Shown here piece by piece: positions 1 through 9,254 of a DNA stretch of 64,000 bases. Source of the DNA: Mycobacterium dioxanotrophicus (GTDB taxonomy: Bacteria > Actinomycetota > Actinomycetes > Mycobacteriales > Mycobacteriaceae); contig NZ_CP020809.1 in assembly GCF_002157835.1 (NCBI RefSeq), forward strand, positions 3,100,001-3,164,000, read 5' to 3'. How positions within the stretch are numbered: position 1 is the first letter of the stretch; each line of letters begins with the position of its first letter. The notes under the pieces were generated by a model. It was given only the letters and a program-made list of their open reading frames with translations. It did not search any database and had not been told where the DNA came from. The position numbers were made by a program, and so were the translations under genes.

Positions 1-297
1 CGATGGAGTTAGCGTTATACGATCACCCGTATATTCGGTGTCACGCCGCACTCCAGAACAGCTGTGCGGGCGCAACCGGAGTTCGCTGTCGAACACTTTG
101 AGTTCCCGCGCACGGAATCCAAGGTTGCATTGACCGCAGCGACTCCGGCCCGAAGGGCCAATTCTCAGCCCCGCCGCATCGACTTCCAGATCGTTTGCCA
201 TGCCATCCCCCAAACTGGCCCAACACACTGGCGCAGACATTACCGCAGGGTTGCTCGATAGGGTTGACCACTGAGCCCTCCCCTAAAATACATTGGC
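1..297. other. no convincing gene
   Basis: Open frames here are short, overlap on both strands, and show no recognisable domain, signal peptide or good ribosome binding site. The stretch belongs to the integrated element whose right end lies near 2487. Confidence 0.4.
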
Positions 298-357
298 GAC
301 ATGCTTGCGATGGACAGGGTCAAGTGATCGCAAGTTCAAATCCCGTCAGCCCGACGC
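298..357 (+). repeat. degenerate tRNA-Pro 3' half (att remnant)
   Basis: This stretch aligns over roughly 60 bp with the copy at 2419-2487 and ends in TTCAAATCCCGTCAGCCCGAC, which corresponds to the T-loop and 3' acceptor strand of tRNA-Pro. No 5' half of a tRNA lies upstream, and the T-stem is mispaired, so it is not a functional tRNA. It is best read as an old attachment-site copy from an integration event. Confidence 0.65.
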
Positions 358-401
358 AGGTTCCATGCGGATAGCCCGCCGAGCTGTCAGCGGAGCACAC
401 T

Positions 402-1034
402 TTACGAACCGCCGTCGCCGGATGATTCCTCCACCGCTGGGGCGCTGGGCGCCCCAGGCCAGTTCCGAATGACGTGGAGAAAAAAGCCATCCTCGATATC
501 AACATTCACGGTGAATTGTGACCCATCTTGTCCGCGATAAATATACAGCCCGTTGGAGCCGCTCAGACCCGCGCTAACGGCTTCCAATTCACTCCCCGGC
601 ACGCCGAACATTCCCTCAATCTGAGTCCGTGCCATTTGATCGCCGTCTGATGCGAGCATCGCGCGCATTTCGGCCCGTAGGGCCACGTCGTGGGCGGCAT
701 TTGGACGCGCGCCAAATCGCTGTCTCAGTCTGGGTTTCAGCGCATCCGACAGCGTGTTGGCGGCAACACCTAGCGGGACAGCCAGAACCAGGCTCACCAG
801 GAATTCGATATCGGCAGGCCCGGGCACCCAATGACCGCCGAGGTGGGGAACATCACTTGCCTGAATCACCGGCTCGGGAGTCGACAAGCCAGCGTCTCGA
901 AGAGAGTCGATGAGGATGTCTTCGAGTTGATCATTCAGTTCTGGGGAGTACGTCTCGGGGCCATCTAGCGGCAAGAGTATGGCCGCCTCCAAGATTTGGC
1001 CGTCGGGTGACCTGACCACTATCCCTACGCGCAT
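402..1034 (-). CDS. hypothetical protein of the integrated element
   Basis: A 210-residue protein I do not recognise. The N-terminal 80 residues look soluble and acidic. A hydrophobic stretch around residues 76-95 (EFLVSLVLAVPLGVAANTL) could be one membrane helix or a buried helix. The C-terminus ends in a polar SSGDGGS tail. It lies between the two tRNA-Pro-derived repeats on the same strand as the regulator at 1749-2003, so it is probably cargo of the element. The start is the ATG at 1034. Length and a clean start make it likely real; function is unknown. Confidence 0.6.
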   Translation of the reverse strand: MRVGIVVRSPDGQILEAAILLPLDGPETYSPELNDQLEDILIDSLRDAGLSTPEPVIQASDVPHLGGHWVPGPADIEFLVSLVLAVPLGVAANTLSDALKPRLRQRFGARPNAAHDVALRAEMRAMLASDGDQMARTQIEGMFGVPGSELEAVSAGLSGSNGLYIYRGQDGSQFTVNVDIEDGFFLHVIRNWPGAPSAPAVEESSGDGGS

Positions 1035-1212
1035 CGGTCAAGTGTCTCAGCTAATCAGTACCTGCTGGGGGAGGCTTGGCGGGTATTCGGCCGGTTGGGG
1101 TGAGGTCGCGCAAGGGTTGACGCCGCGCCCCAGCTAGGCAGCCACTTACGGCAGAGTCTGTCACGGCGTCGTACGTCGCGAATTAACAGGCGGTTCTCCT
1201 GGTCGGTCGGTT

Positions 1213-1569
1213 TTACCGTGGTCTGGCAGCTATCGATTCGCCACCGCTTCGCTTGGCGACCTGATAACTGAACGGCCATACGGCCACGCTTTCGTTGCCC
1301 TTTTGCGGACGGCCGGTGCCGAGTTGGACATCGGCGACCCACTCATCGTCGGCAACTGATGCCCAGGCCTGTTCTTCGGCAGCCGCCTGAATCGCGTAGA
1401 TGTTCGGCGATCCGTTAGGCCATTCCAGCGTGCCATGTCGAACTTCGGGCATGCACCCATCATCGCGCTGAATCATGGATTGCGCACGAGTAACGCATGC
1501 CTTTTCGGTTAGCGCAGCGGCCAGCTGAGTCATTCGACTCAGCACCAGAGGTGCAAGCACAAGAATCAA
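1213..1569 (-). CDS. hypothetical small protein
   Basis: A 118-residue frame with a hydrophobic N-terminus (MILVLAPLVL) that could be a signal or anchor, then a polar segment with AAEEQAWASVADDEW. No family recognised. It lies on the same strand as its neighbours inside the element. A competing internal frame overlaps it, and the ribosome binding site is weak, so this is only a possible gene. Confidence 0.3.
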   Translation of the reverse strand: MILVLAPLVLSRMTQLAAALTEKACVTRAQSMIQRDDGCMPEVRHGTLEWPNGSPNIYAIQAAAEEQAWASVADDEWVADVQLGTGRPQKGNESVAVWPFSYQVAKRSGGESIAARPR

Positions 1570-1748
1570 AGGCGCAGCCGTCCGCAGAGGCGAGCATTAA
1601 GGCGTAATTACGGCAGTGATTTGCTGCCGTTGGGCTGCCCCAGGAATCAAGATCACCTAGTGGTCGGTGTGATCCCCTCTGTATGGAGGTTGTTGAGGGT
1701 TTCACGTTTCCAGCACCGCTGAACCTATGTGACTGCCTGGTCAACGAT

Positions 1749-2003
1749 TCATTCTGTACGGTATAGGCCAACTCTCATCCCGGGGTATCTCTTTTTGAAC
1801 AGTGTTGCTACCGGCACGCCGAGATGATCGGCAATCGCTTTCAGTTCCCAGTCGCGGAACGGTGTTTCACCCCTGGTGCGCCGTGACACAGCGGAGAGCG
1901 ACAAGCCCAGCAGCTCGGCGAGAGCGCTGTTGCTGACCTGCCGCCGCGCAAGCTCAGCGCGTACGTTATCGGCTATCGTGGTGTCAGGTGGTGGCTTCTC
2001 CAT
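1749..2003 (-). CDS. XRE-type helix-turn-helix protein (phage Cro/C1-like)
   Basis: An 84-residue protein that is almost entirely one lambda-repressor-like HTH. Residues 10-65 read as helix 1 (DNVRAELARRQVSNSALAEL), turn, recognition helix (LSLSAVSRRTRGE) and the following helices (WELKAIADHLGVPVATLF). Small proteins of this type act as immunity or excision regulators in prophages and integrative elements. It sits between the two tRNA-Pro-derived repeats, which fits that role. No integrase accompanies it in the window. The HTH assignment is firm; the role is inferred from context. Confidence 0.75.
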   Translation of the reverse strand: MEKPPPDTTIADNVRAELARRQVSNSALAELLGLSLSAVSRRTRGETPFRDWELKAIADHLGVPVATLFKKRYPGMRVGLYRTE

Positions 2004-2418
2004 GGGCGGTCACGCTACGCGTCAAGCGGCCAACGCTGCACGCGACGTATTACGATTCCCGCAATTTGTCATGCGGTTCCGGCGATTAGCCATGACAGGC
2101 GCTTCCAGGCTGGTACGTCACTGATCAGCCGACAGACCCGCCACCGGCGTCGGGAACGTCTCGCATGTATGAGACCACGCCGCTGCGACCAGGCACCCGA
2201 TCGGCAAGCGGCCGTGAGCACCGGGTCACCGCCCAGCGACGTTTGATTACACCAGCAGGCCAGATCAGGCGACAGTCGGCTCGGAATGGTGTGGTGGGGG
2301 TTTTGACACAACGGTTGACCACAACCAGGACAGGATTACGCCCATTTTCGCCATTGGTCGCCACTGTTCGCGACCGTCGTAATCTGTTGGTGCACAACGG
2401 GATAGAACACGCCAGCGA
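2004..2418. other. no convincing gene
   Basis: This 415-base stretch upstream of the HTH gene has only short overlapping frames without family signatures. It should hold the promoter of the HTH gene on the minus strand, but I could not identify -10/-35 boxes with confidence. Confidence 0.35.
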
Positions 2419-2487
2419 ACATTGGTGAACATACCTGCGATGCCTGGGGGTCAAGTGGTCGCAGGTTCAAATCCTGTCAGCCCGACC
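2419..2487 (+). repeat. tRNA-Pro(GGG) 3' half, probable attR
   Basis: CTGGGGGTCAAG (anticodon loop with GGG and 3' anticodon stem), a variable region, then a good T-arm (GCAGG-TTCAAAT-CCTGT), acceptor strand CAGCCCG, discriminator A and CCA. The expected 5' half (starting CGGGCTG) is absent upstream, so this is a tRNA 3' half and not a gene. That is the arrangement at the distal junction of an element integrated in a tRNA gene; the intact tRNA should lie beyond the left edge of the window. A hairpin terminator follows directly. Confidence 0.75.
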
Positions 2488-2532
2488 ATCAAGAAACTCG
2501 CCGGCGTAGCCGAGCGAGTTTTTTTGATGGTC
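2485..2532 (+). terminator. intrinsic terminator after the tRNA-Pro end
   Basis: An inverted repeat with inner arms AACTCGC/GCGAGTT, a T-run, and outer arms ACCATCAA/TTGATGGT. It directly follows the CCA end of the tRNA fragment, so it is probably the terminator of the original tRNA-Pro gene, displaced by the integration. Confidence 0.7.
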
Positions 2533-2593
2533 AGTGGACAAGATGCAGGGAGCCGAAGCGTCCGTCGAGGTACGAGGCGGTCGCGCCGGCGGT

Positions 2594-2610
2594 TCCTGTC
2601 AGCCAGACCA
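2594..2610 (+). repeat. third tRNA-Pro 3'-end scrap
   Basis: TCCTGTCAGCCAGACCA matches the last 17 bases of the tRNA-Pro copy at 2419-2487 with one mismatch. A second hairpin follows at once. This suggests an older, tandem integration at the same target. Confidence 0.5.
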
Positions 2611-2611
2611 G

Positions 2612-2645
2612 AAAAACCCTTCTGACCAGCGTCGTAAGGGGTTTT
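2612..2645 (+). terminator. hairpin, possible terminator
   Basis: AAAACCCTT and AAGGGGTTTT form an inverted repeat around a 14-nt loop. The right arm ends in a short T-run. It follows the third tRNA-Pro scrap in the same way that the first terminator follows the second copy. Confidence 0.45.
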
Positions 2646-2762
2646 CTCGTCTCTGGGGTAGCGCGAGCAGTCGGCGTGTTGACGCGAAATGACACTCAAC
2701 CCGGGCGGTTCAGTAGCACCGCAGGTCAAGAGCCCTTTCGCCTTCCGAGGCAGGATTTCGCC

Positions 2763-2867
2763 GTGAAGCTGGGCGTGTACCTCCGAGTCAGCACCATTGA
2801 GCAGGCCGAGCATGGTTTGGGCCTCGACGCGCAGTGCGCCGCGATCAAGGCCGGCGGTCACCGCCTC
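2763..2867 (+). pseudogene. serine recombinase (resolvase) N-terminal fragment
   Basis: About 35 codons from a GTG encode a typical start of a serine site-specific recombinase: GVYLRVSTIEQAEHGLGLDA contains the catalytic serine in the YLRVST motif and the following QAxxGLGLxAQ. After KAGGHRL the frame continues to 3086 without resolvase similarity, so the catalytic core is cut after its first strand and helix. It is a remnant of a resolvase or large serine integrase beside the att-like repeats, and cannot be active as written. Confidence 0.65.
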
Positions 2868-3010
2868 GTGAAGTGCGTCGCCGACGGACTGATCGTCCAC
2901 ACCTCGACCGGTTCCGTCCCGCGGGACCGTGTCGTTCAGGATCGTCATGCGTTGTTCTTCGTTCTTCGGCAGCGTGCCGCATTCGTTCCGTGGGTGACCG
3001 CGCCCGCCGG

Positions 3011-3868
3011 TCACCTGAGCGAGGCAGCGAGCGACGCCAGCAGCCGCAGCTTCTCCGCTGAGGGGGACCCGGGTTCGGCGGTGTAGACGATGAGCACATG
3101 GCCCGGCTCGGCGGTGATGGCCAGCTCCTCGTAGGCCAGAGTCAGTTCGCCCACCTCGGGGTGGTGGAACCGTTTCGTTCCGGCGCCGTGGGTCCGTACG
3201 TCGTGGGCACCCCAGAGCCGGCGGAACGTCTCACTCTGAGTGGACAGTTCGCCGACGAGATCCTGCAGACCGCGGTCATGGGGATCGCGTCCGGCTTCGG
3301 CGCGCATGATCGACACGCACATGTGCGCGAACAGATCCCAGTCGGGGTAGAAGTCCCGGGCTGCCGGGTCGAGGAACTGGAAGCGCGCCAAGTTGGGGGT
3401 TCGACCTCCGTCGCCGATGAGCGGGGAGTAGAAGACGCGGCCAAGGGCGTTGGTGGCCAACAGATCCTGCTGCGGGTTGCGGACGAACGCGATGCCGTCG
3501 GTGATCGCTTCCAGCGCCCAGTGCAGGCTGGGTCGGGACGCGACCGGCTTGCTTGCCCGGCGCCGTGACCGGCCGGAGGTGGGGATGCCGTCGGCGGTGC
3601 GGGCGAGGTCGAACAGGTGGGCGCGTTCGGTGTCATCGAGCCGTAGGGCTTGGGCGATCGCCTCCAGGACCGAGGACGACGCGCCGGCGATGGCGCCGCG
3701 TTCGAGCTTGGCGTAGTACTCGATGCTGACCCCGGCCAGGGTGGCGACCTCACCGCGGCGCAGCCCGGGTACCCGCCGCTGCCCGGCGTCGGGCAGGCCG
3801 ACATCGGCGGGGGAGAGTTTCGCTCGGCGTGAGGTCAGGAACTCGCGTACCTCGGCCCTGTTGTCCAC
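3011..3868 (-). CDS. XRE/MLTR-type transcriptional regulator
   Basis: A 285-residue regulator starting at GTG 3868 (VDNRAEVREFL). Residues 5-75 form the HTH (RRAKLSPADVGLPDAGQRRV, then LRRGEVATLAGVSIEYYAKL). Residues 100-270 are an MmyB-like ligand-binding (MLTR) domain with SLHWALEAI, FARxNPQQD-type and YPDWDLFAHM segments. Actinobacteria carry many of these next to the exporter or oxidoreductase they control. It is divergent from the Bcr/CflA-type exporter at 3995 across about 126 bases and probably represses it. The frame stays open far upstream, but that extension is antisense to the exporter and is not coding. Confidence 0.9.
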   Translation of the reverse strand: MDNRAEVREFLTSRRAKLSPADVGLPDAGQRRVPGLRRGEVATLAGVSIEYYAKLERGAIAGASSSVLEAIAQALRLDDTERAHLFDLARTADGIPTSGRSRRRASKPVASRPSLHWALEAITDGIAFVRNPQQDLLATNALGRVFYSPLIGDGGRTPNLARFQFLDPAARDFYPDWDLFAHMCVSIMRAEAGRDPHDRGLQDLVGELSTQSETFRRLWGAHDVRTHGAGTKRFHHPEVGELTLAYEELAITAEPGHVLIVYTAEPGSPSAEKLRLLASLAASLR

Positions 3869-3994
3869 CGATCCGACGCTACCGGCGGATCTGGCCGCCA
3901 GGGATACCTTGCGGGTACACCTCTCGACAGAGACTTTTTCACCTCTTTCCCGGGCGCTTGCATGGATGTCGACACCGACATCGAGAGGATCCGG

Positions 3995-5233
3995 ATGACC
4001 CCGACCACCGACCAACCGTGTGACGCGCCCAGTCGCGGGCCGATCGCGTTGAGCGCCACCGTGCTCGCCACCATCGTGTTGATCACGGCGATCGCGCCGC
4101 TGGCCACGGACATGTACGTGCCGGCGTTCCCGCTGGTGGGTCGGGATCTGGGTGCGTCGGCCACGCAGGTGCAGCTGACGCTGACGACCTTCTTCGTGGG
4201 CATGGCGCTGGGTCAGCTGGTCGGTGGGCCGGCCTCGGACCGGATCGGCCGGCGGATGCCGCTGCTGGTGTCGCTGGCGGTGTTGGCCGCGGCGTCGGTC
4301 GTGTGTGCGTACAGTCCGTCGATCGCGGTGATGATGGCGGCACGGTTGGTGCAGGGCTTCAGCGGCGGCTGGGCGATGGTGATCGCCCGGTCGATCGTGG
4401 TGGACCTCACCCGCGGCGCCGAGCTGGTGCGGGCGATGAACCTGGTGGCCGGTGTCGGCGGCATCGCGCCGATCGTCGGGCCGCTGTTGGGCGGGGTGAT
4501 CTTGCAGTTCTCGCACTGGCGGGTGTCGTTCTGGGTGGTGGCGGGCCTGTCCGCGTTGATGCTCGTCGCCGTCGCGGTCGGGGTGCCGGAGACACTGCCC
4601 GCCGGCAAGCGGCACGGCGGCGGACTCAGCCACATCGTGGGTACGACCAAAGCGGTACTGCGCCAACGATCTTTCGTCGGTTACCTGTTGGTGTTCGGCT
4701 CGTCGATGGGCATGATCTTCGCCTACGTCGCCACCTCCGCATTCGTGCTGCAGTCGATGAACGGACTGTCGCCGATGCTCTACTCGATCGACTTCGCGTT
4801 CAACGCAGTCGGTCTCACCATCGCGACCCTCGCGGCGGCGCGCCTGGCCACCCGGGTGTCCACCCGCACGGTCGTCGGTGTGGGTCTGGCCGCCAGCGCC
4901 GCCGCAGGCGTCGTGCTGCTGATCGGCGCGATCTGGTTTCATATGCCCCTGCCCGTCGCGCTGGTCGGATTTTTCATCCTCATGACCGCCCAAGGCCTGG
5001 TAGGACCCAATGCCGGCGCGCTCGCGTCCGACGCAGTACCCGAGCACCCCGGTACCGGCTCGGCGCTGCTGGGCTTCCTGCAGTGGTGCATGGCCGGCGT
5101 CATCGCCCCGCTGGCCGGTCTCGGTGGCACGGAGACGGCGGTGCCGATGGCGGTCATCGTGACGATGCTCGCGGTGGCGTCCGCCGCCTCCCTCCACGTG
5201 CTGGCCCGGTGCGCAACCACCCAAACCGACTGA
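3995..5233 (+). CDS. Bcr/CflA-family MFS drug exporter
   Basis: A 412-residue, 12-helix major facilitator of the DHA1 Bcr/CflA group. TDMYVPAFPLVGRDLGAS in helix 1 and the loop GGPASDRIGRRMPLLV (motif A) after helix 2 are diagnostic; the antiporter motif (VGGIAPIVGPLLGG) is present in helix 5. Such proteins expel drugs or metabolites by proton antiport. I chose the ATG at 3995 because GAGAGG lies 6 bases upstream; an in-frame ATG at 3962 has no ribosome binding site. It is divergent from the MLTR regulator and followed 27 bases later by a lipoprotein hydrolase that may be co-transcribed. Confidence 0.92.
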   Translation: MTPTTDQPCDAPSRGPIALSATVLATIVLITAIAPLATDMYVPAFPLVGRDLGASATQVQLTLTTFFVGMALGQLVGGPASDRIGRRMPLLVSLAVLAAASVVCAYSPSIAVMMAARLVQGFSGGWAMVIARSIVVDLTRGAELVRAMNLVAGVGGIAPIVGPLLGGVILQFSHWRVSFWVVAGLSALMLVAVAVGVPETLPAGKRHGGGLSHIVGTTKAVLRQRSFVGYLLVFGSSMGMIFAYVATSAFVLQSMNGLSPMLYSIDFAFNAVGLTIATLAAARLATRVSTRTVVGVGLAASAAAGVVLLIGAIWFHMPLPVALVGFFILMTAQGLVGPNAGALASDAVPEHPGTGSALLGFLQWCMAGVIAPLAGLGGTETAVPMAVIVTMLAVASAASLHVLARCATTQTD

Positions 5234-5260
5234 CCCTGAACAACACTGAGAGGAAACCCC

Positions 5261-6415
5261 ATGCGTGACGTACGACTAAGCCGACGCGGTGCGATACAGG
5301 TGGCCGGCATCGGCGCGGCGGCGGCTGGCCTGCTAGGAACGGCCGGCTGCTCCTCCCGTGACGACACCGACACGGCTTCGCCGTCCGCCGGCCCCACGTC
5401 CGCCCCGGCTACCCTGCCCAGCCCCGACGCCAGCCTCCCCGCGGGGGACACCTCTCGCGGCGCCGACAACTTCTACATCAGCGACCGGTTGGACGCCCAC
5501 GCCGTGACCTTCCGGAACCAGTTCGGCCAGCGGATCGCGGCAAACCTGTTCGCGCCCAAGGACATGAACCGGTCCAGCCGCAACCCCGCCATCGTGGTGA
5601 GCCACCCGATGGGCGCGGTCAAGGAGCAATCGGCCAACCTGTACGCGCAGAAACTGGCCGAGCAGGGCTTCGTCACGCTGTCCGTCGACCACCCCTACTG
5701 GGGCTCCAGCGAGGGCGAGCCGCGCAACCTGGTGGCGCCGGACAACTACGCGGAGACCTTCAACTCGAGCGTCGACTACCTGCGCACCCTGGACTACGCC
5801 GACCGGGAGCGGATCGGCGCACTCGGGATCTGCGGGAGCGGCAGTTGGGTGATCAGCGCCGCGAAGATCGATCCGCGGATCAAGGCGGTCGCCACTGTGA
5901 GCATGTACGACATGGGTGCGGCGAACCGGTTCGGGCTGCGGCGTGCGGTCACACCGGAGCAACGCCGGGCCATGCTGGCTCAGGTCGCGCAGCAGCGCGA
6001 TGCCGAGTTCGGTGGTGCAGCACCGGAATACACGAGCGGCACCGTGCACGAGATCACGGCCGACTCGACCGCGGTGGAGCGGGAGTTCTACGACTTCTAC
6101 CGGACCTCGCGGGGGGCGTTCACCCCGCCCGGCGCGACGCCGCAAACCACCACGCACCCCACCCTGACCAGCAATGCCCGGTTCCTGAACTACTTCCCGC
6201 TCGAGGAGATAGAGACGATCTCACCGCGGCCGGTGATGTTCGTCGCCGGTGATCGGGCGCATTCGCTGGAGTTCGCCGAGGACGCCTACCGCCGCGCCGC
6301 GGAGCCGAAGGAGTTGGTGCTGGTGCCCGGTGCCGGACATGTTGACCTCTACGACCGCGTCGATCTGATCCCGTTCGATCGCCTGACTGAGTTCTACCGC
6401 CGCGCGCTGGTGTAA
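5261..6415 (+). CDS. Tat-exported lipoprotein, alpha/beta hydrolase
   Basis: 384 residues. The N-terminus has a twin-arginine motif (SRRGAIQ), a hydrophobic segment and a lipobox (LLGTAGC), then a Ser/Thr/Pro/Ala-rich linker, so it should be a folded, membrane-anchored surface protein. The hydrolase domain follows (residues 75-384): VVSHPMGAVKEQ for the oxyanion region, GICGSGSW for the nucleophile elbow, and GAGHVDLYD for the catalytic histidine. The elbow appears to put cysteine where most family members have serine, as in DLH-like or YcjY-like hydrolases. It lies 27 bases after the exporter and is probably in its operon. Substrate unknown. Confidence 0.85.
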   Translation: MRDVRLSRRGAIQVAGIGAAAAGLLGTAGCSSRDDTDTASPSAGPTSAPATLPSPDASLPAGDTSRGADNFYISDRLDAHAVTFRNQFGQRIAANLFAPKDMNRSSRNPAIVVSHPMGAVKEQSANLYAQKLAEQGFVTLSVDHPYWGSSEGEPRNLVAPDNYAETFNSSVDYLRTLDYADRERIGALGICGSGSWVISAAKIDPRIKAVATVSMYDMGAANRFGLRRAVTPEQRRAMLAQVAQQRDAEFGGAAPEYTSGTVHEITADSTAVEREFYDFYRTSRGAFTPPGATPQTTTHPTLTSNARFLNYFPLEEIETISPRPVMFVAGDRAHSLEFAEDAYRRAAEPKELVLVPGAGHVDLYDRVDLIPFDRLTEFYRRALV

Positions 6416-6524
6416 TCCACGAAAGGCGACGAGATGACTTTCAGCTCAGCAGTTCTCACTCCGATCATCATAGCGATGGTGGTGCTGCCGAACCCGGATA
6501 TGCACATATCGCAGCGCCACGCTT

Positions 6525-6539
6525 TGACAATGGTTTTCA
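6525..6539 (+). promoter_or_regulatory. Zur-box-like operator
   Basis: TGACAATGGTTTTCA is a near-perfect 15-bp palindrome matching the mycobacterial Zur consensus TGAAAATnATTTTCA in pattern (TGAnAA-N3-TTnTCA). It lies 20 bases before the chosen start of a zinc-metallochaperone-like gene, so zinc-dependent repression is likely. Confidence 0.65.
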
Positions 6540-6559
6540 TGATCGATAAGCGTGATGCC

Positions 6560-7807
6560 ATGCGCATTGAACACAAGATCTCCGTGGTGGCCGCGGCCCT
6601 CGTACTTACCGCCTGCGGTTCCGGCACGCAGCAGTCGGCACCGTCGTCAGCGAATGACGAGACCGCCGCCACGGGCACCGTCGAACAGCGGCGGCCAACA
6701 CCGCGCCTGGCCGTCACCTACGACGGCGGCGTGATGATCCTCGACGCCACGACCCTGGAGCAGGTCGCCGACCTTCCGGCCAGTGGCTACCTGAGGGTTA
6801 AGGCAGCAGGCGACAACCGACACGTGATGCTCGCCGACGGTGACGGTTTCACCGTCCTCGACACCGGGACCTGGGCACGAGGGCACGGCGATCACGCGCA
6901 TTTCCAGACCGCGCCGCCTAAGTTGACCGACATTCGCATCAGCGCGCCCGAGCCGGGCCACGTGGTCACCCACGACGGCACCACCGCGCTGTTCTCCGAC
7001 GGTGCAGGCACCGTCACCTCCATCCCCAGTCACCGGATTGGTGACCCGGAAGCCCCGCAGGCGGTGTTCACCGCGCCGCACCCGCACCACGGCGTCGCGG
7101 TACCGCGCGCCGATGGATCGCTGCTGATCACCACCGGTGACGAGACGGTTCGTACCGGGGTACAAATCCTCGATGCGCAGCGGCGGCAGATCGCCGACAA
7201 CACCGACTGCCCGGGCGTGCATGGTGAGGGTGCGGCGGCGGGCGGCGCCGTGGTGTTCGGCTGCGAGAACGGTGTCCTGGTGGTGCACGGCGACCGGATC
7301 GCGAAGGTTTCCGCCCCCACGCCGGGTTACGCCCGGATCGGCAACCTGGCTGCGACGGAGGCGCATCCGGTGGTGCTCGGGGATTACAAGGTGGACAAGG
7401 CTGCAACGCTCGAGCGCCCCACCCGGGTCAGCTTCATCGACACCCGCACCGATTCGGTGCGACTGGTGGAGTTGCCCGCGTCGTACAGCTTCCGCTCGCT
7501 GGCCCGTGGGCAGGTCGGCGAAATGCTGGTGCTGGGCACCGACGGGCGGCTGCGCTTCCTCGACCCGGACACCGGTGCCGTGATCGGGGAGGTGGCGGTG
7601 ACGCAGCCGTGGGTCGAATCGACCGCCTGGCAGGACCCGCGACCTGCGGTGACCGCGCTCGGCTCGGTGGCGTACGTGACCGATCCCGCGACGAGGACGG
7701 TGACCGCGATCGACATCCCGACCCGGGAGGTGGTCAAGAAGGCGACGGTCGCGCAGGTACCCGACGAGACGGCGGGCGTGACCGGGGCGCGGATGGCCCA
7801 CCAGTAA
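6560..7807 (+). CDS. aztD: AztD-like zinc metallochaperone lipoprotein (beta-propeller)
   Basis: 415 residues starting at ATG 6560: a lipoprotein signal (VVAAALVLTACG), then a propeller of repeated DxxT and GDG blades. Features typical of the periplasmic zinc chaperone AztD are present: GDGFTVLDTGTW, a histidine cluster HGDHAH after the first blades, GHVVTHDGTTALFSDG, and HHGVAVP. AztD hands zinc to the binding protein of an ABC importer; no aztABC genes are in this window. The Zur-like box just upstream supports a zinc role. An in-frame ATG at 6434 has a good ribosome binding site (GAAAGG), but would put the lipobox 60 residues into the protein and extend through the Zur box, so I prefer 6560. 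Confidence 0.75.
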   Translation: MRIEHKISVVAAALVLTACGSGTQQSAPSSANDETAATGTVEQRRPTPRLAVTYDGGVMILDATTLEQVADLPASGYLRVKAAGDNRHVMLADGDGFTVLDTGTWARGHGDHAHFQTAPPKLTDIRISAPEPGHVVTHDGTTALFSDGAGTVTSIPSHRIGDPEAPQAVFTAPHPHHGVAVPRADGSLLITTGDETVRTGVQILDAQRRQIADNTDCPGVHGEGAAAGGAVVFGCENGVLVVHGDRIAKVSAPTPGYARIGNLAATEAHPVVLGDYKVDKAATLERPTRVSFIDTRTDSVRLVELPASYSFRSLARGQVGEMLVLGTDGRLRFLDPDTGAVIGEVAVTQPWVESTAWQDPRPAVTALGSVAYVTDPATRTVTAIDIPTREVVKKATVAQVPDETAGVTGARMAHQ

Positions 7808-7891
7808 AGGGTGAGGGGGGTCGTGCCTGTACCTCCTCTGACTCGACCTGCCACGCGCGGGCTGAACGAGGTTGTCTGGATGAGGTGATGA

Positions 7892-9232
<1,341 letters not shown>

Positions 9233-9254
9233 GCACAGCAGAAGGAACGAAGAG

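Noticed and set aside
2419..2490. A complete tRNA gene
   Set aside because: Only the anticodon loop, T-arm and acceptor 3' strand are present; no matching CGGGCTG 5' strand or D-arm lies upstream.
2451..3014. 187-residue minus-strand open frame ending VGLTGFEPATT
   Set aside because: That ending is the well-known false translation of the antisense of a tRNA 3' end; the rest has no domain.
3869..5224. Long minus-strand extension of the MLTR regulator frame
   Set aside because: It is antisense to the Bcr/CflA-type exporter, rich in Arg, His, Gly and Gln, and has no domain. The regulator's own start is GTG 3868.
6434..6559. Start of the AztD-like protein at ATG 6434
   Set aside because: It would place the lipobox far from the N-terminus and make the Zur-like box part of the coding region, despite the good ribosome binding site.
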